NCBI GenBank assembly: GCA_041521345.1
Contig: JBGOHB010000004.1
Source of the DNA: Virgibacillus_N oceani_A
GTDB lineage: Bacteria > Bacillota > Bacilli > Bacillales > Amphibacillaceae
Reading direction: 5' to 3' (one strand)
DNA length: 64,000 nt
The position numbers were made by a program, and so were the translations under genes. Below the pieces are notes generated by a model. That model made no database searches. It had not been told where the DNA came from and saw only the letters and a list, made by a program, of their open reading frames with translations. Below, in pieces: positions 33,407 to 43,035 of the stretch. Each line of letters starts with the position of its first letter. Position 1 is the stretch's first letter.

Positions 33407-34384
33407 ATGTGCACCGCCATTACATTAGAATCTATGCAAAAGGAGCGTTTCTTTGGAAGAACGATGGATTTTTCTTTTCCTATTGAACCTGGTCTTTATG
33501 TAATCCCGCAAAATCATCAATGGAATAGCCTAATAACAACAAAAAAATACACCGATAGATACAGCTTTATTTCTATTGGGCAGGAAACCGACGGGATGTT
33601 AGGTTTTTTTGATGGTGTTAATGAACGAGGCTTTGCTGCTGCAGTTTTATATTTTGAAGGTTACGCTGATTTTGATTTACCACTACAGGATAAAGAGCCG
33701 ATTGCTTCTATAGATTTCTTGCATTATATTTTAGGTCATTGTGACTCCGTAGATAATTTAAAGGATTTATTAAAAAACATCTGCATTGCAGGCGTGCCTG
33801 ATCCTGTTACACAAAAAGTGGCACCTTTACATTGGATGGCCACCGATAAAAGCGGGAAGTGTGTAGTTATTGAGCAAACGAAAATGGGGCTTCAGGTAAT
33901 AGATAATCCCATAGGAGTGATGGCCAATAGCCCTGATTTCCCCTGGCATATGACCAATCTAAGAAATCATATGGATGTATCCGTTACGCAAAAAAAGGAA
34001 GTTCATTGGGGAGATGTATTATTAAAACCTTTTGGGCAAGCTGCTGGAACCATGCCTCTGCCCGGTGGCTTCACCTCTCCAGAGCGTTTTGTACGAACTG
34101 CTTTTCTAAAAACACATGTTCAAGTTCCGGAAAGTCGGGCCGAAGCATTGATGTCATGCTTTCATATTATGAATAGTGTTTCAATTCCCAAGGGCATCGT
34201 CCAAACTGACAGGGGAGCTCATGATTATACGAAATATATTGCTTTTATAAATACGAATACATGTACATACTACTTTAAAACCTATGAGAATGATCAAATT
34301 ATAAAGGCAAATCTTTGGGATTATCATACACAAGGGATGCAACCAATCTATCTTGGCGGTATTGTGAAACCATTTATGATTTAA
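33407..34384 (+). CDS. Choloylglycine/penicillin-V amidase family hydrolase
   Basis: 325 aa from ATG 33407, preceded by GGGAGG; this start puts the Ntn nucleophile at residue 2 (MCTAITLES) as the family requires, whereas an upstream ATG would not. Other conserved sites: RTMDF, GVNERGFAAAVLYF, and VMANSPDFPWHMTNLRN. Such cytosolic amidases cleave linear C-N bonds in bile-salt conjugates, penicillin V or acyl-homoserine lactones. Which one is unknown; YxeI is the B. subtilis relative. Confidence 0.88.
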   Translation: MCTAITLESMQKERFFGRTMDFSFPIEPGLYVIPQNHQWNSLITTKKYTDRYSFISIGQETDGMLGFFDGVNERGFAAAVLYFEGYADFDLPLQDKEPIASIDFLHYILGHCDSVDNLKDLLKNICIAGVPDPVTQKVAPLHWMATDKSGKCVVIEQTKMGLQVIDNPIGVMANSPDFPWHMTNLRNHMDVSVTQKKEVHWGDVLLKPFGQAAGTMPLPGGFTSPERFVRTAFLKTHVQVPESRAEALMSCFHIMNSVSIPKGIVQTDRGAHDYTKYIAFINTNTCTYYFKTYENDQIIKANLWDYHTQGMQPIYLGGIVKPFMI

Positions 34385-34527
34385 ACACCATTTTTTATCA
34401 CCTCCATTCCATTCGACAAAAACCAACAAAATTGGGAGTGTTACCTGATTAGGTTCATCGTCCAAGAAAAATCATTTGCTGATGAATAGATTGATTAGAA
34501 AGTGCTATAATTTTTGGAGGTGTTACA

Positions 34528-34719
34528 ATGCCCATTACACGAGGTACAGAAGCTATGAGCCCCTTAAACTTGCTGGCAGAGATACCAACGGAGAGGCTGG
34601 CTTTTGTCGCTGCCATCTTTTTTCTCATCGGTTCAGGAATTTCGATGTATATAGCTTATAAAAACCTTAAAACCTCCTCTCCAACTTTACCGGTTAGTGA
34701 CCAGGCGGTACTGAGATAA
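34528..34719 (+). CDS. Small single-pass membrane protein
   Basis: 63 aa, ATG with GGAGGTG 5 nt upstream. One hydrophobic helix (AFVAAIFFLIGSGISMYIAY, residues 25-44) and a polar C-terminal tail. Family not recognised. Confidence 0.65.
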   Translation: MPITRGTEAMSPLNLLAEIPTERLAFVAAIFFLIGSGISMYIAYKNLKTSSPTLPVSDQAVLR

Positions 34720-34991
34720 GAAGTTCAATTTAACTTAAAAAATGAGAACTTTTATATAGTTATTTAGATACTGGGGTTAGAGACCGTAAAGACTGATGGG
34801 CTCCTTAATCTTTTCGGTCCTTTTGAGTAATCACTTTTTAATGAATAATGAGAAGCTCGATCTCCAGCTTATATTAGTTTATTTACCAATTTATGGAGTT
34901 TAAAAGTCTTTATTATAGGATTTGTATGAAAAGGGCGTGCTATTTGCATCCATTTTATTAGTATGTATTATATATTTTTGTTGGCATCCCA

Positions 34992-35178
34992 ATGAATATT
35001 CCCACCACTTAATTTTCTATTCAAAAATTTGAAGTGGGGGTTTCTAACGTATCGACACATTCCCGCTTAACGTCAGTGGAGCTGTCACATCGGTGAACTA
35101 TTTACACCCAGCCCCTCTATACCATCGGTCTCGCCTTTGGTACTTGAGGATGGGGTACTCTCGACTGGGGTTGATAGA
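34992..35178 (-). mobile_element. Solo IS605/TnpB-type element ends (MITE/PATE), with reRNA region but no tnpB
   Basis: 34992-35145 matches the right end of the TnpB element at 37854-38007 with one mismatch in 154 bp. It is joined directly to the last 33 bp of its left end (GATGGGGTACTCTCGACTGG and on). The right end includes an imperfect hairpin (CCCACCACTT...AAGTGGGG). This is an internally deleted derivative that could be mobilised in trans and could encode a guide RNA whose 3' guide comes from flanking DNA. Confidence 0.8.
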
Positions 35179-35354
35179 TAAATTCATGAAAAGAGATTGT
35201 GTTCCTTTGTGATTATAGCAAGCAATACAAATTACCAGAATAAGCGTATTCTTGTTTGTTTCTTCAAATATTGGCCCAACTCATAAAGACAGACACAAGG
35301 ATTTATTCAATGCGACCAATTCTGGAATACCGTCGACGCTCAAGTTTTTGCATT

Positions 35355-35819
35355 TTATTCTTTAGAAAATACGTACATTGGTATAACTGTTTCATAGCCC
35401 AACTTCTTATATAAATGGAATCCCATTTCGCTTGAACCTAATATATTTTTTATTACACCATAATTTTTAGACATAGCTAACTTAAAAGAGCAGAGGTTAG
35501 CAGCTAATCCAAAACCTCGATAATTTTCATCCGTATGGATTCGATCCAAATAGGATACGCCTTCATTTATAGACAGAATCCCGGTACAAACAGATTTATG
35601 GTCAATATCAATAAAGTAACTCTGTTTTCGCTGATAGTTTCATTAAATATTCACTTGCTTGCAAATCATATCCCAAGCCTTCCATCTTTTTATTTACTTC
35701 CGCTGTATGTGAAAAAAGTGTTTCCCAATGAGGCTTATTTAAGTGTTTGAATTCGCTTGGCAGTGTTTCAGATTGATAGAAATGAAATAATTCAAGCTCA
35801 CGTCCAAATAAGTCAGCTT
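35355..35819 (-). pseudogene. GNAT acetyltransferase, frameshifted
   Basis: The first part (ADLFGRELELFHFYQSETLP...GLGYDLQASEYLMKLS) and second part (IDIDHKSVCTGILSINEGVS...RIHTDENYRGFGLA...YKKLGYETVIPMYV) lie in different frames. They meet near 35640. The acetyl-CoA loop region RGFGLA is kept. The 5' end lacks a start. Together they form one decayed GNAT gene. Confidence 0.65.
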
Positions 35820-35920
35820 AAAATATACTGAAACTGGTTTCCAATTTGAATGTCAAGCCATGAATAATTAGAAGTTTGGTTAGACAATATAAGGTTAATT
35901 ATATATGAAGGATGAAATGT

Positions 35921-37393
35921 ATGAAACAAAATTTGCAACAACAAAAGCCAGTAATCTTACTAAACATTGATTCACTAATGCCTTATCCGTTGGAAGTAGC
36001 TGTACAAACCGGGCGCGCGCCTGCATTGCAATTTTTGATGGATAATGGCAATTATATTTCCAACATGGTTAGTTCATTTCCAACCATGTCAGTAACCATT
36101 GATAGCACGCTCCTAACAGGCACTTATGCGGATAAACACCACGTTCCAGGATTAAACTGGTTTGATGATTCTAAGGGTGAGATCATTAACTATGGGACGG
36201 GATTCCGGGAAACAAACAGGTTAGGACTCAAGCGAACCATTCATAACATGCTTTACCGGTTGAATAATGAGCATTTGAGCGGTGATGTCTCGACAATCTA
36301 CGAGGAATTAGCTGAGTTGGACATTTCATCTGCTTCGATTAATTCTTTTGTCTATCGCGGAAATACGAAACAGCGGCTGCACGTTCCTCGATTACTTCGT
36401 CCGTTGACCAAATTTAAAGACAGTCAGCGGACAATAGAAGCGACACCAGTTTTCTCTTTAGGTGTGTTTTCGAAACTGCGCCCGAGAAGTTTTCCAACGC
36501 AAATTGCTGCAGGGAATTATAAATATACAGCCCGCGAGCTCCGTCATTTAATTCGCAGGAATAAACTTCCGGGGTTTACTTTTTGTATCTTTCAGGATTT
36601 GGACTTTCGTATTCACTTTAAAGGGCCAATGGATTTAAAGGGAATCACCCGAATTGACCGGGAGATTCAAAAAACATTGAATTTATATCCAAGCTGGGAA
36701 GAAGCTATTAGCCAAAATGTATGGATGGTAATGGGAGATAACGGTCATGCTCCGACTGGGGCCAAATATCGTGACTTCGTTATTGATTTACGTAAAATGC
36801 TAAAAAAATACCGTGTCACACGGATTCAGCGCCCCGTTCACAAAAAAGATCAGCTTGTGCTTTGTGTAAATCAGCGTATGGCTTATATTTACCTTCTTGA
36901 TAAAAACATTTCGCTATCCGTTATTGCCGATTTACTAAAAACTGACAGCCGTATTGATATTATTGCCTGGAAAAATAAAGAATCTATCCATGTCGTATCT
37001 GGAAGGAGAGAGGGGGCATTAGATTATCATCCAAGCGGACAATATACAGATGTATATCAACAGTCTTGGAGCGTCGAAGGGAATCTGGGACTTTTGGATT
37101 TGAAAGTAGGAGATGACAGTAGGCTCACCTACGGGGATTATCCAGACGCCCTAGCTCGGATTTACGGGGCACTTCATTCCCAGCCAGGTCGTTTCCTTGT
37201 AGTTAATGCGAAACCAGGCTGTGATTTTAAAGCCCAATCTACCCCATTCCATCTTGCTGGTGCGGCACATGGTTCTTTACACAGGCAAGAATCTCTTGTA
37301 CCACTGGTAATCGCAGGTGCCTCCGACATAAAACCAAAATATCCCCGCCTTGTGGATATGAAAGAATTTATATTAAAACTGATGCATTCGTGA
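35921..37393 (+). CDS. Alkaline-phosphatase-fold protein (type I phosphodiesterase/nucleotide pyrophosphatase)
   Basis: 490 aa from ATG 35921 (GAAGGATG upstream). Metal and nucleophile sites of the superfamily are visible: LLNIDSL, MVSSFPTMSVTIDSTLLTGTYADKHHVPG (Thr nucleophile in SFPT), then FQDLDFRIH, VMGDNGHAPTG, and the late His in AGAAHGSLHRQE. No signal peptide. It probably hydrolyses phosphodiesters or phosphonates; the substrate is unknown. Monocistronic. Confidence 0.85.
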   Translation: MKQNLQQQKPVILLNIDSLMPYPLEVAVQTGRAPALQFLMDNGNYISNMVSSFPTMSVTIDSTLLTGTYADKHHVPGLNWFDDSKGEIINYGTGFRETNRLGLKRTIHNMLYRLNNEHLSGDVSTIYEELAELDISSASINSFVYRGNTKQRLHVPRLLRPLTKFKDSQRTIEATPVFSLGVFSKLRPRSFPTQIAAGNYKYTARELRHLIRRNKLPGFTFCIFQDLDFRIHFKGPMDLKGITRIDREIQKTLNLYPSWEEAISQNVWMVMGDNGHAPTGAKYRDFVIDLRKMLKKYRVTRIQRPVHKKDQLVLCVNQRMAYIYLLDKNISLSVIADLLKTDSRIDIIAWKNKESIHVVSGRREGALDYHPSGQYTDVYQQSWSVEGNLGLLDLKVGDDSRLTYGDYPDALARIYGALHSQPGRFLVVNAKPGCDFKAQSTPFHLAGAAHGSLHRQESLVPLVIAGASDIKPKYPRLVDMKEFILKLMHS

Positions 37394-37853
37394 AAGTATT
37401 ATCATCGTTAAACAGGCTGAATAAATCAAATAATTAGCCTCCATGCGAATATGGGGAAATTTAATGCAACGGACAGTTGTACCGTTCCACGTACTAGCAT
37501 GGAACGTAACAGTTCCGTTACGTCTTAAATATACCGTTGATGTATGACAATAATTCAAAAATTTAAAGGGGAATCTTTTTTTAGAAGTTTTAATCTATAA
37601 AGGGTATTGAACAGCCTTAGCGTAAGTAATGTTGGCGCCACTAATTGTAAGAATTCTGTTGTGATGAAGGAATTAAAACAGAACGAATTTTCACTCTAAT
37701 CTAGACGTAGTCAAGATTTTTTCAACAAAAAATTAATTATTTCCGTATTGTGCTTCCTCCATCTCATTTTCTCCCTGATCTTGCTGTTCAGAAGGCTCTT
37801 CAGTTGGATCTGCTGTTCATCAACTGTGCCATAACCGAACAATAAACCAGTGG
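37394..37853. other. Gene-free region with a small acidic-protein remnant
   Basis: An inverted repeat GTTCCA...TGGAAC lies near 37481-37502. On the minus strand, about 37736-37853, two frames give TGLLFGYGTVDEQQ and ADPTEEPSEQQDQGENEMEE plus AQYGNN, which read as a frameshifted C-terminus of an acidic protein cut off by the TnpB element. No intact gene. Confidence 0.4.
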
Positions 37854-38040
37854 ATGAATATTCCCACCACTTAATTTTCTATTCAAAAATTTGAAGTGGG
37901 GGTTTCTAACGTATCGACACATTCCCGCTTAACGTCAGTGGAGCTGTCACATTGGTGAACTATTTACACCCAGCCCCTCTATACCATCGGTCTCGCCTTT
38001 GGTACTTCTTTTAAATAATTCTGGGTTGCCAAACATTTAC
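37854..38040 (-). ncRNA. Predicted reRNA (omega RNA) scaffold
   Basis: By analogy with TnpB systems, the guide RNA derives from the 3' end of tnpB and the right end, and its guide is the DNA just past the element. On the minus strand the guide would begin CCACTGGTTTATTGTTCG. The right-end hairpin and its near-perfect conservation in the solo copy support it. Borders are inferred. Confidence 0.5.
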
Positions 38041-39462
38041 GGAGTCTGCAGTCAACGCTTGCTTTTTTGGTGACTTACCCACAAATTTTCTAAATATGTT
38101 CGCCGCTCCGTTAATATCGGCATTTAACAGTAATCCTTTACAAGTACGATAAAGCCCACGTTTCACTCGTTTTCCAGTGAACACAGGAGTACCCTTCGTG
38201 TCATTATATACAGGGATATCATCCCCATCTATAAAACTCGCTTTTGATGTGTACGATTCTTCTATCGTGATGACACGAATCCCACCTTTTTCCGCCTTGT
38301 ATGTAATCATGTTGATCAGCATGGCATGCGGAATGCTGACAAATGATTGATTACTCGTTTTACCAATATTTATTTTTTGCTTCCAGCCTTCGTTTTTTCC
38401 GATAATAATTGTGTCTACCTTTTCTTCCAAGGCAAGATTCACAATTTTATGGCTGGCTTTATGAAAGATGTCCTTTAGCTTTCGGTGCCTAGCCTGATGA
38501 AGCCGTTCCAATCGTTTTGACGTGAAAGGTCCTTCATTTGATGTCTTACCATGACGAAGAACCCCCAATAAATGGGCTTTTTGTTTGTTGTAATATTGAT
38601 TGATCGATTTTACATTTCCGCCTTTTATTATAAAGGGAGATGTACCCGTATTTGTCACCCCGGAAACAAGGTTATTTATGCCTAAATCCAGTGCCATACA
38701 TCTGTTGCTGTCCGTTGGTTCTATCGCGTCATATTCTACTTTTCTTACTAATTCCACCACATAGTGACCATACTTGGGAATGATGCGCACTTGCATTAAT
38801 TTTCCTTCTGCCATTCCCAATTTGCCAATATTAAGTTTTAGTTTTGTCTTCGGGAACTTTAAATATTTCTGTTCTTTGATGCAGCAGTCCTGGTTGGTGA
38901 AAATAATATCTTTCTCTGAGGTGCGGGAGTAGCCTGGGATGCGAGGTCTGGCGTTGTACTTTACCGGGTGATCTTTGTAATCTCTTAAACTGGCATAAAA
39001 ACTTTTCCAGTTTTGAAAAACGGCTTTCATTACCCATTGGCTGCTCTGTATTGGTAAGGAAAGATAATCTGGTTGTTTAATTACATGAAATAAGCTGTTT
39101 AGAAAGTTATAATGAAGATATGGTTTTTCTTTTGTTGGTGCTTCAAATAGGTTGCATGTGACTTCTTTTTGCTTTTCAACAGGCTTTTTACTTTCTTTTT
39201 CCAGCCTGCGTTGATAGGCCTGTTGCTGTTTTTCGTTCATTGGCTCTAAGTTTTGACGGATGGTTTCCAAAACTTCTTGTTGTAAGGGATGCAGTGTGTT
39301 TTCACCTTTTAATCCCGTAAAAACCTGTCTGATATAAAAATTTACTGCATTATACATATTTTTTGCATTTTGGCACATTTGGTTCAAGTATGGGTGCATG
39401 CGATGACCCGGCTTGATCCAGATTTGGTCCGTTTTATAATAAAACGTTTGATTCTTTTTGAT
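38011..39462 (-). CDS. tnpB: TnpB RNA-guided nuclease (IS1341 type), atypical start
   Basis: Reading the frame upstream of the first ATG (39399) gives KKNQTFYYKTDQIWIKPGHR, the conserved TnpB N-terminus, preceded at the proper distance by GGGAGGTG. The codon in start position is ATC (39462), so the ATG may have mutated. RuvC sites: Asp in ALDLGINN and Asp in NADINGAAN. The usual Glu-Asp-Leu site reads GKNEGWKQ, and the zinc finger is absent, with EESYTSKASFIDGD at that place; the catalytic Glu may be relocated there. About 483 aa. Confidence 0.8.
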   Translation of the reverse strand: MKKNQTFYYKTDQIWIKPGHRMHPYLNQMCQNAKNMYNAVNFYIRQVFTGLKGENTLHPLQQEVLETIRQNLEPMNEKQQQAYQRRLEKESKKPVEKQKEVTCNLFEAPTKEKPYLHYNFLNSLFHVIKQPDYLSLPIQSSQWVMKAVFQNWKSFYASLRDYKDHPVKYNARPRIPGYSRTSEKDIIFTNQDCCIKEQKYLKFPKTKLKLNIGKLGMAEGKLMQVRIIPKYGHYVVELVRKVEYDAIEPTDSNRCMALDLGINNLVSGVTNTGTSPFIIKGGNVKSINQYYNKQKAHLLGVLRHGKTSNEGPFTSKRLERLHQARHRKLKDIFHKASHKIVNLALEEKVDTIIIGKNEGWKQKINIGKTSNQSFVSIPHAMLINMITYKAEKGGIRVITIEESYTSKASFIDGDDIPVYNDTKGTPVFTGKRVKRGLYRTCKGLLLNADINGAANIFRKFVGKSPKKQALTADSVNVWQPRII

Positions 39463-39636
39463 GAGACTTCACCTCCCACAAAGAATATATGTTCTTTTTA
39501 TTATAGCACAGACGTTCTTGATCGGGAAGTCGGATCATTTGAATTGGCATAAACCAACCCTGATCCGAAGTCGATTCACCCCCACCCTACTCACATGGTT
39601 CCTTGAGATGGGGTACTCTCGACTGGGGTTGATAGA

Positions 39637-39977
39637 ATTGCTACATCCACTGCTATGCGGACGATTTCAAGGTTTTATGTCAGGAAGAACGCCTTCTTAT
39701 TCAAGAAAAGCGTGCGTAATTAGACAAGGTTCAAGCTTTAAAATTTTTGTTATCCTTACTCAGCACATACTTCTGTGACTTCTTCCAACCATACGATACA
39801 TTCTCTCCTACAATTCCTCCAAACTGAAACGCTGCAATACTTTTTAAAGGGAGTATTCCTGAATAAGCAGAATATGCTCTTTTCTCTTCCTTCCATAAAA
39901 TTTATTGTATCTGGGACTTCCTTCTATTCATATAGTAGTAAAGTATATTACCGAAAATGTAAGGGGGATTTTCCATC
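39637..39977. other. Intergenic, fragmentary coding only
   Basis: On the minus strand about 45 codons (KRAYSAYSGILPLKSIAAF...GWKKSQKYVLSKDNKNFKA, about 39730-39890) read openly but have no start or RBS. Nothing else is supported. The plus-strand promoter of the next gene should lie near 39930. Confidence 0.3.
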
Positions 39978-40520
39978 ATGGAAGAAAAATTCAATAACGA
40001 AGCGAAACAATCGGCTGTAAAAGGAGAGCAGGAACCGATAACAACTGCTTATAGTGCAGGTCCTTCACACGTACCATCTTATATCCCTGCTCCTGCTTAT
40101 GCACCATATCCAATGTACGTCCAGCCTGATTATCGGCAATATGGCATGGGTTATCAGAATAACTATCCTCAAACATGGGATGATCATTCCCATATGCAAT
40201 CAGATTACAATAACTCAGAGCATCAGCGTTACATGTATGATTTATGCAAAAGGTACAAATATCATTTAATCCAATGTGAAGGTACGGATGGTCAAATGTA
40301 TGATGGCATTATTGACAGTGTATCTGACGATAGTGTCTATCTACTTGTGCCTGCTGGAGATACGGAGAGAGATAATCAAGATGATATGACACGTCAGTTT
40401 GACTATGGCTATAATTACGGTTACGGAGGGTACGGCTATCCAAGAAGGTTCCGCCGCTTCAGTCGCAGGCGTTTTCCGTTCTTCTTCTTGAGACGGCTCT
40501 TTTTCCCGTATTTCTATTAA
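39978..40520 (+). CDS. Tyr/Arg/Phe-rich protein, possible spore coat or spore-surface protein
   Basis: 180 aa with AAGGGGGA 9 nt upstream. A disordered Pro/Tyr/Gln-rich N-terminal half is followed by a compact region YKYHLIQCEGTDGQMYDGII...SVYLLVPAGD that looks like a small LSm/SH3-type barrel, then a Gly/Tyr stretch and an Arg/Phe tail (RRFRRFSRRRFPFFFLRRLF). This composition is common for coat-associated proteins of Bacillaceae. Function inferred from composition only. Confidence 0.65.
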   Translation: MEEKFNNEAKQSAVKGEQEPITTAYSAGPSHVPSYIPAPAYAPYPMYVQPDYRQYGMGYQNNYPQTWDDHSHMQSDYNNSEHQRYMYDLCKRYKYHLIQCEGTDGQMYDGIIDSVSDDSVYLLVPAGDTERDNQDDMTRQFDYGYNYGYGGYGYPRRFRRFSRRRFPFFFLRRLFFPYFY

Positions 40521-40611
40521 CTCTATGGGGATATTAGCAATCCCAAGGTATGACTTTCCCCTATTTCTTAACTCTGGGTTCTCGGTTTGTAACGATCTCC
40601 AATCATGTCAA

Positions 40612-40650
40612 ACAAGCGTATTCCTTATGACAGGAATACGCCTGTTTTTG
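40612..40650 (+). terminator. Rho-independent terminator
   Basis: GCGTATTCC-ttatgaca-GGAATACGC followed by CTGTTTTTG, about 95 nt after the coat-like gene. Confidence 0.8.
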
Positions 40651-40872
40651 TAAGCTCAATTAGATTTGTTTAGAATTATCTCACCTTGTCAATCGTCCAT
40701 TCGAAATTAAGTTTTTACCATATGATATTTTGTGAAGTGTTAACTCATTGAGTAACACGACACATCTCCAGCTATTGTGTAAAAGCAGATTACTGTCTGG
40801 ATTTATAATGGGAAAGAATACTAATTGTCATTAAATCCTCATGTATATCACCTGTAAGAAAGGAAGATATGT

Positions 40873-40974
40873 ATGTCTGATTACGGTGGATACAGATACG
40901 GCGGAGGATTTGCGCTGATTGTCGTTTTGTTTATCCTGCTTATTATCGTAGGTACCAGTTTCAAGGGATATTAA
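40873..40974 (+). CDS. YjcZ-family sporulation peptide
   Basis: 33 aa, MSDYGGYRYGGGFALIVVLF..., with AAAGGAAG upstream. Gly/Tyr-rich N-terminus and one hydrophobic helix ending FKGY, the usual shape of YjcZ/SscA-like peptides of spore formers. Too short for most gene callers. Followed by a hairpin AGAGGG...CCCTCT (40979-41006). Confidence 0.8.
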   Translation: MSDYGGYRYGGGFALIVVLFILLIIVGTSFKGY

Positions 40975-41010
40975 AAAAGGAGAGGGGCTCTTTGTCCCTC
41001 TTATTAAGGA

Positions 41011-41542
41011 AAGGAGTACAATAAAGCTGTAAATATTACGGAAAACTAGTTAAAGTCAAAGATTACTATGGTAAATGATATCGCGGGTTATTAAGGATGT
41101 TATACCTAAGGGAATTTGGTGTGTCGACACTAAATAGACCAAATTATTAAAGGTTAATCAACTTGTATTCAGTTGGTTGTTAAATAATTTAAGGATCCAT
41201 GAATTCGAATATAATTAAACCCAATGAACATAATCAAAAAGTTCAAGGTCAAGTTCGTGCTGGTTAGTAATAAGCCCTTTGACAAACTCTGTTTTGACGG
41301 CCTTATATTTTTTTGCAATATAAGCACCCTTCTTTATTGTATATAAACCTGGTTCGTGTAATTGAGCAGGATTTCAAACAACATTCCTCTTTTTCCGGCA
41401 TAGACAGCCATTTAATATTCCGCCTCCTCCAAATCAATTGACTGACTTTGTTCTTTATAATTTTCACTTCTTCGAAAAATCATCGAACTATATTAAGTTG
41501 AATTAATTTGTACCCTTTAGGTAATAATAGACAAACATCCTT
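41011..41542. other. About 530 bp with no supported gene
   Basis: AT-rich with many stops in all frames. Near 41225-41400 the minus strand shows broken coding-like stretches but no start or RBS. Probably decayed DNA. Confidence 0.35.
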
Positions 41543-42016
41543 ATGAAGACGGTGATTTATTTGTTCAACCAATTTCTTTTATGGTCCTTACTAATTATTC
41601 CTTGGTTCGCACTTATCCCATTGAATAAAAAGATTGTTAAAAGTTTTTTTCCCTCGTCACTGTTTGGTGCGCTAGTTTTAACTTTTATTTTCCAAACTGC
41701 GGACAAGTTTAATTGGTGGGAGATAACGGAAAATATTATCTTATTAGCAAATATCATGCCATTTGTTTATGGGATATTCCTTGTAGGCACTATTGTTATT
41801 TTATATTTCACCTATCATAGTTTTCTGATTTACATGATAACTAACCTTATAATCGATGCCATTCTAGCTTTTGGGATAAGTAAATGGTTTGAACATTTAG
41901 GTTTATATAAATTAGTAAACATTAATTCTTTCGGTGTTTATTTATTAGCTACAGTGATTGCTATCTTGATTTTTAGTTTTCAAAAATGGCAGGATTCTGT
42001 AATAATTCGCTCATAA
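41543..42016 (+). CDS. Multi-pass membrane protein (CBO0543-like)
   Basis: 157 aa, five likely membrane segments, Trp-rich (LLWSLLIIPWFALIPL, KFNWWEI). It resembles the CBO0543-type small membrane proteins of Bacillaceae in size and pattern. The RBS is poor and the region is accessory. Confidence 0.5.
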   Translation: MKTVIYLFNQFLLWSLLIIPWFALIPLNKKIVKSFFPSSLFGALVLTFIFQTADKFNWWEITENIILLANIMPFVYGIFLVGTIVILYFTYHSFLIYMITNLIIDAILAFGISKWFEHLGLYKLVNINSFGVYLLATVIAILIFSFQKWQDSVIIRS

Positions 42017-42047
42017 CTAATTCAATTTTTTATTTCACACTTAGTGC

Positions 42048-42140
42048 TTAATCCGTATTTGTATCGGACTGCGTAAGCTCTTCTGTGATGTGAACGATCA
42101 TGATGTCTTCCTGGATAGCGTGTAATTTCATTGGTCTCAT
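42048..42140 (-). CDS. 30-aa peptide, unknown
   Basis: MRPMKLHAIQEDIMIVHITE..., ATG 42140 with AAAGGATGTG 6-8 nt upstream. No family recognised; the RBS is the main support. Confidence 0.3.
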   Translation of the reverse strand: MRPMKLHAIQEDIMIVHITEELTQSDTNTD

Positions 42141-42213
42141 GATATTCACATCCTTTCAACTTCTACATTTCAATCATTAGACATAAATTCTTTTGCTTTT
42201 TCCTGTCGTTCTA

Positions 42214-42537
42214 TCATGAAGTCAATGCTTTATTTTTTGTGGAAAATCTAACTGGCGCTTCCTCTCTGTCCACCTCTTCATTAGTCTCGTGTTCCATATA
42301 TGACCCAATAGGTCTAGCTTCCTGATTTCTGAGGACCAGGCCCCCAACTAGTTTGTTTTCTTTATCCAACCACTGGAAATCGCTATTCTCCAGTTCCAAA
42401 ATCCCCTTCTTTTTTTCCTTCATTACCTGCACTATAAATGGGCATTTCCATCCATCCTTTCTTGTTACATAAAATTTTAAAAATAAACTCAGTTGCACTG
42501 GTTTCTTTGCTTTTGAATCTTGTCGGTCATTGATCGG
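42214..42537 (-). pseudogene. Unrecognised C-terminal fragment
   Basis: The minus frame opens after a stop near 42537 (INDRQDSKAKKPVQLSLFLK) and runs to 42214, ending DREEAPVRFSTKNKALTS. Composition is protein-like (FIVQVMKEKKKGILELEN, KLVGGLVLRNQEARPIG), but no ATG with an RBS is present, so it is likely 5' truncated. Family unknown. Confidence 0.35.
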
Positions 42538-42606
42538 TTAACGCATAAATCGCATGTATTAAATATGAATGATCCATCATATCGAATGAAAGAAACGGAA
42601 GAATGA

Positions 42607-43020
42607 GATCAACTTATTTATCAAGCTGATTCTGCGCTGATCTCAACAGATAACTTGAGGGAAATAAGGGGAAAATAAGCGATAATCTCCAGTTCACCTC
42701 CCGGCTTCCTGAAACATTCAACTTGAGCTCTGAATTAAAAGGAAAGGCATGGAAACAAGACAAGTGGCAAGAAATTGGTAAATAAAAAGCCCAAAAGAAA
42801 GCTGCTTCCTATAAGCTCCAGTCCTTTACAGAAAAGTTGGATGGTTATACGTATCGCTTCGTTGTAGTTTATTCGGATAAACTCTATGAACAAAAGGAGA
42901 AAACTATCCAGCGTAAACTGAAAAAGGAACGTACGAAACTTGAAAAGGCGATAGATACTTTTGAAATAAAAATTGTCATGGATTGTGACCAGAAGTCGCG
43001 AATCCAACGCAGCATTTCCA
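42607..43020 (+). pseudogene. IS1634-family transposase remnant
   Basis: DQLIYQADSALISTDNL is in one frame; SDNLQFTSRLPETFNLSSEL continues in a second; then WQEIGK, a stop, and KAQKKAASYKLQSFTEK and YTYRFVVVYSDKLYEQKEKT in the second frame. All match the order of IS1634 (DDE) transposases. Frameshift and nonsense mutations are visible and no ends are left. Confidence 0.7.
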
Positions 43021-43035
43021 GTAAGGTACCCTTAT

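Larger units (their letters stand above)
37854..39636 (-). mobile_element. TnpB-only IS200/IS605-type (IS1341-like) element
   Basis: The limits come from comparison with the solo copy at 34992: shared right end from 37854 and shared left end to about 39636. It holds tnpB only; no tnpA Y1 transposase is present, so movement needs a TnpA in trans. No target duplication, as expected for this family. Confidence 0.8.

Noticed and set aside
35240..35350. Possible transposase remnant downstream of the solo element
   Set aside because: No frame gave a recognisable motif on either strand.
40054..40269. Alternative frame inside the coat-like gene
   Set aside because: Overlaps a better-supported ORF with RBS and terminator; His/Ile-rich shadow.
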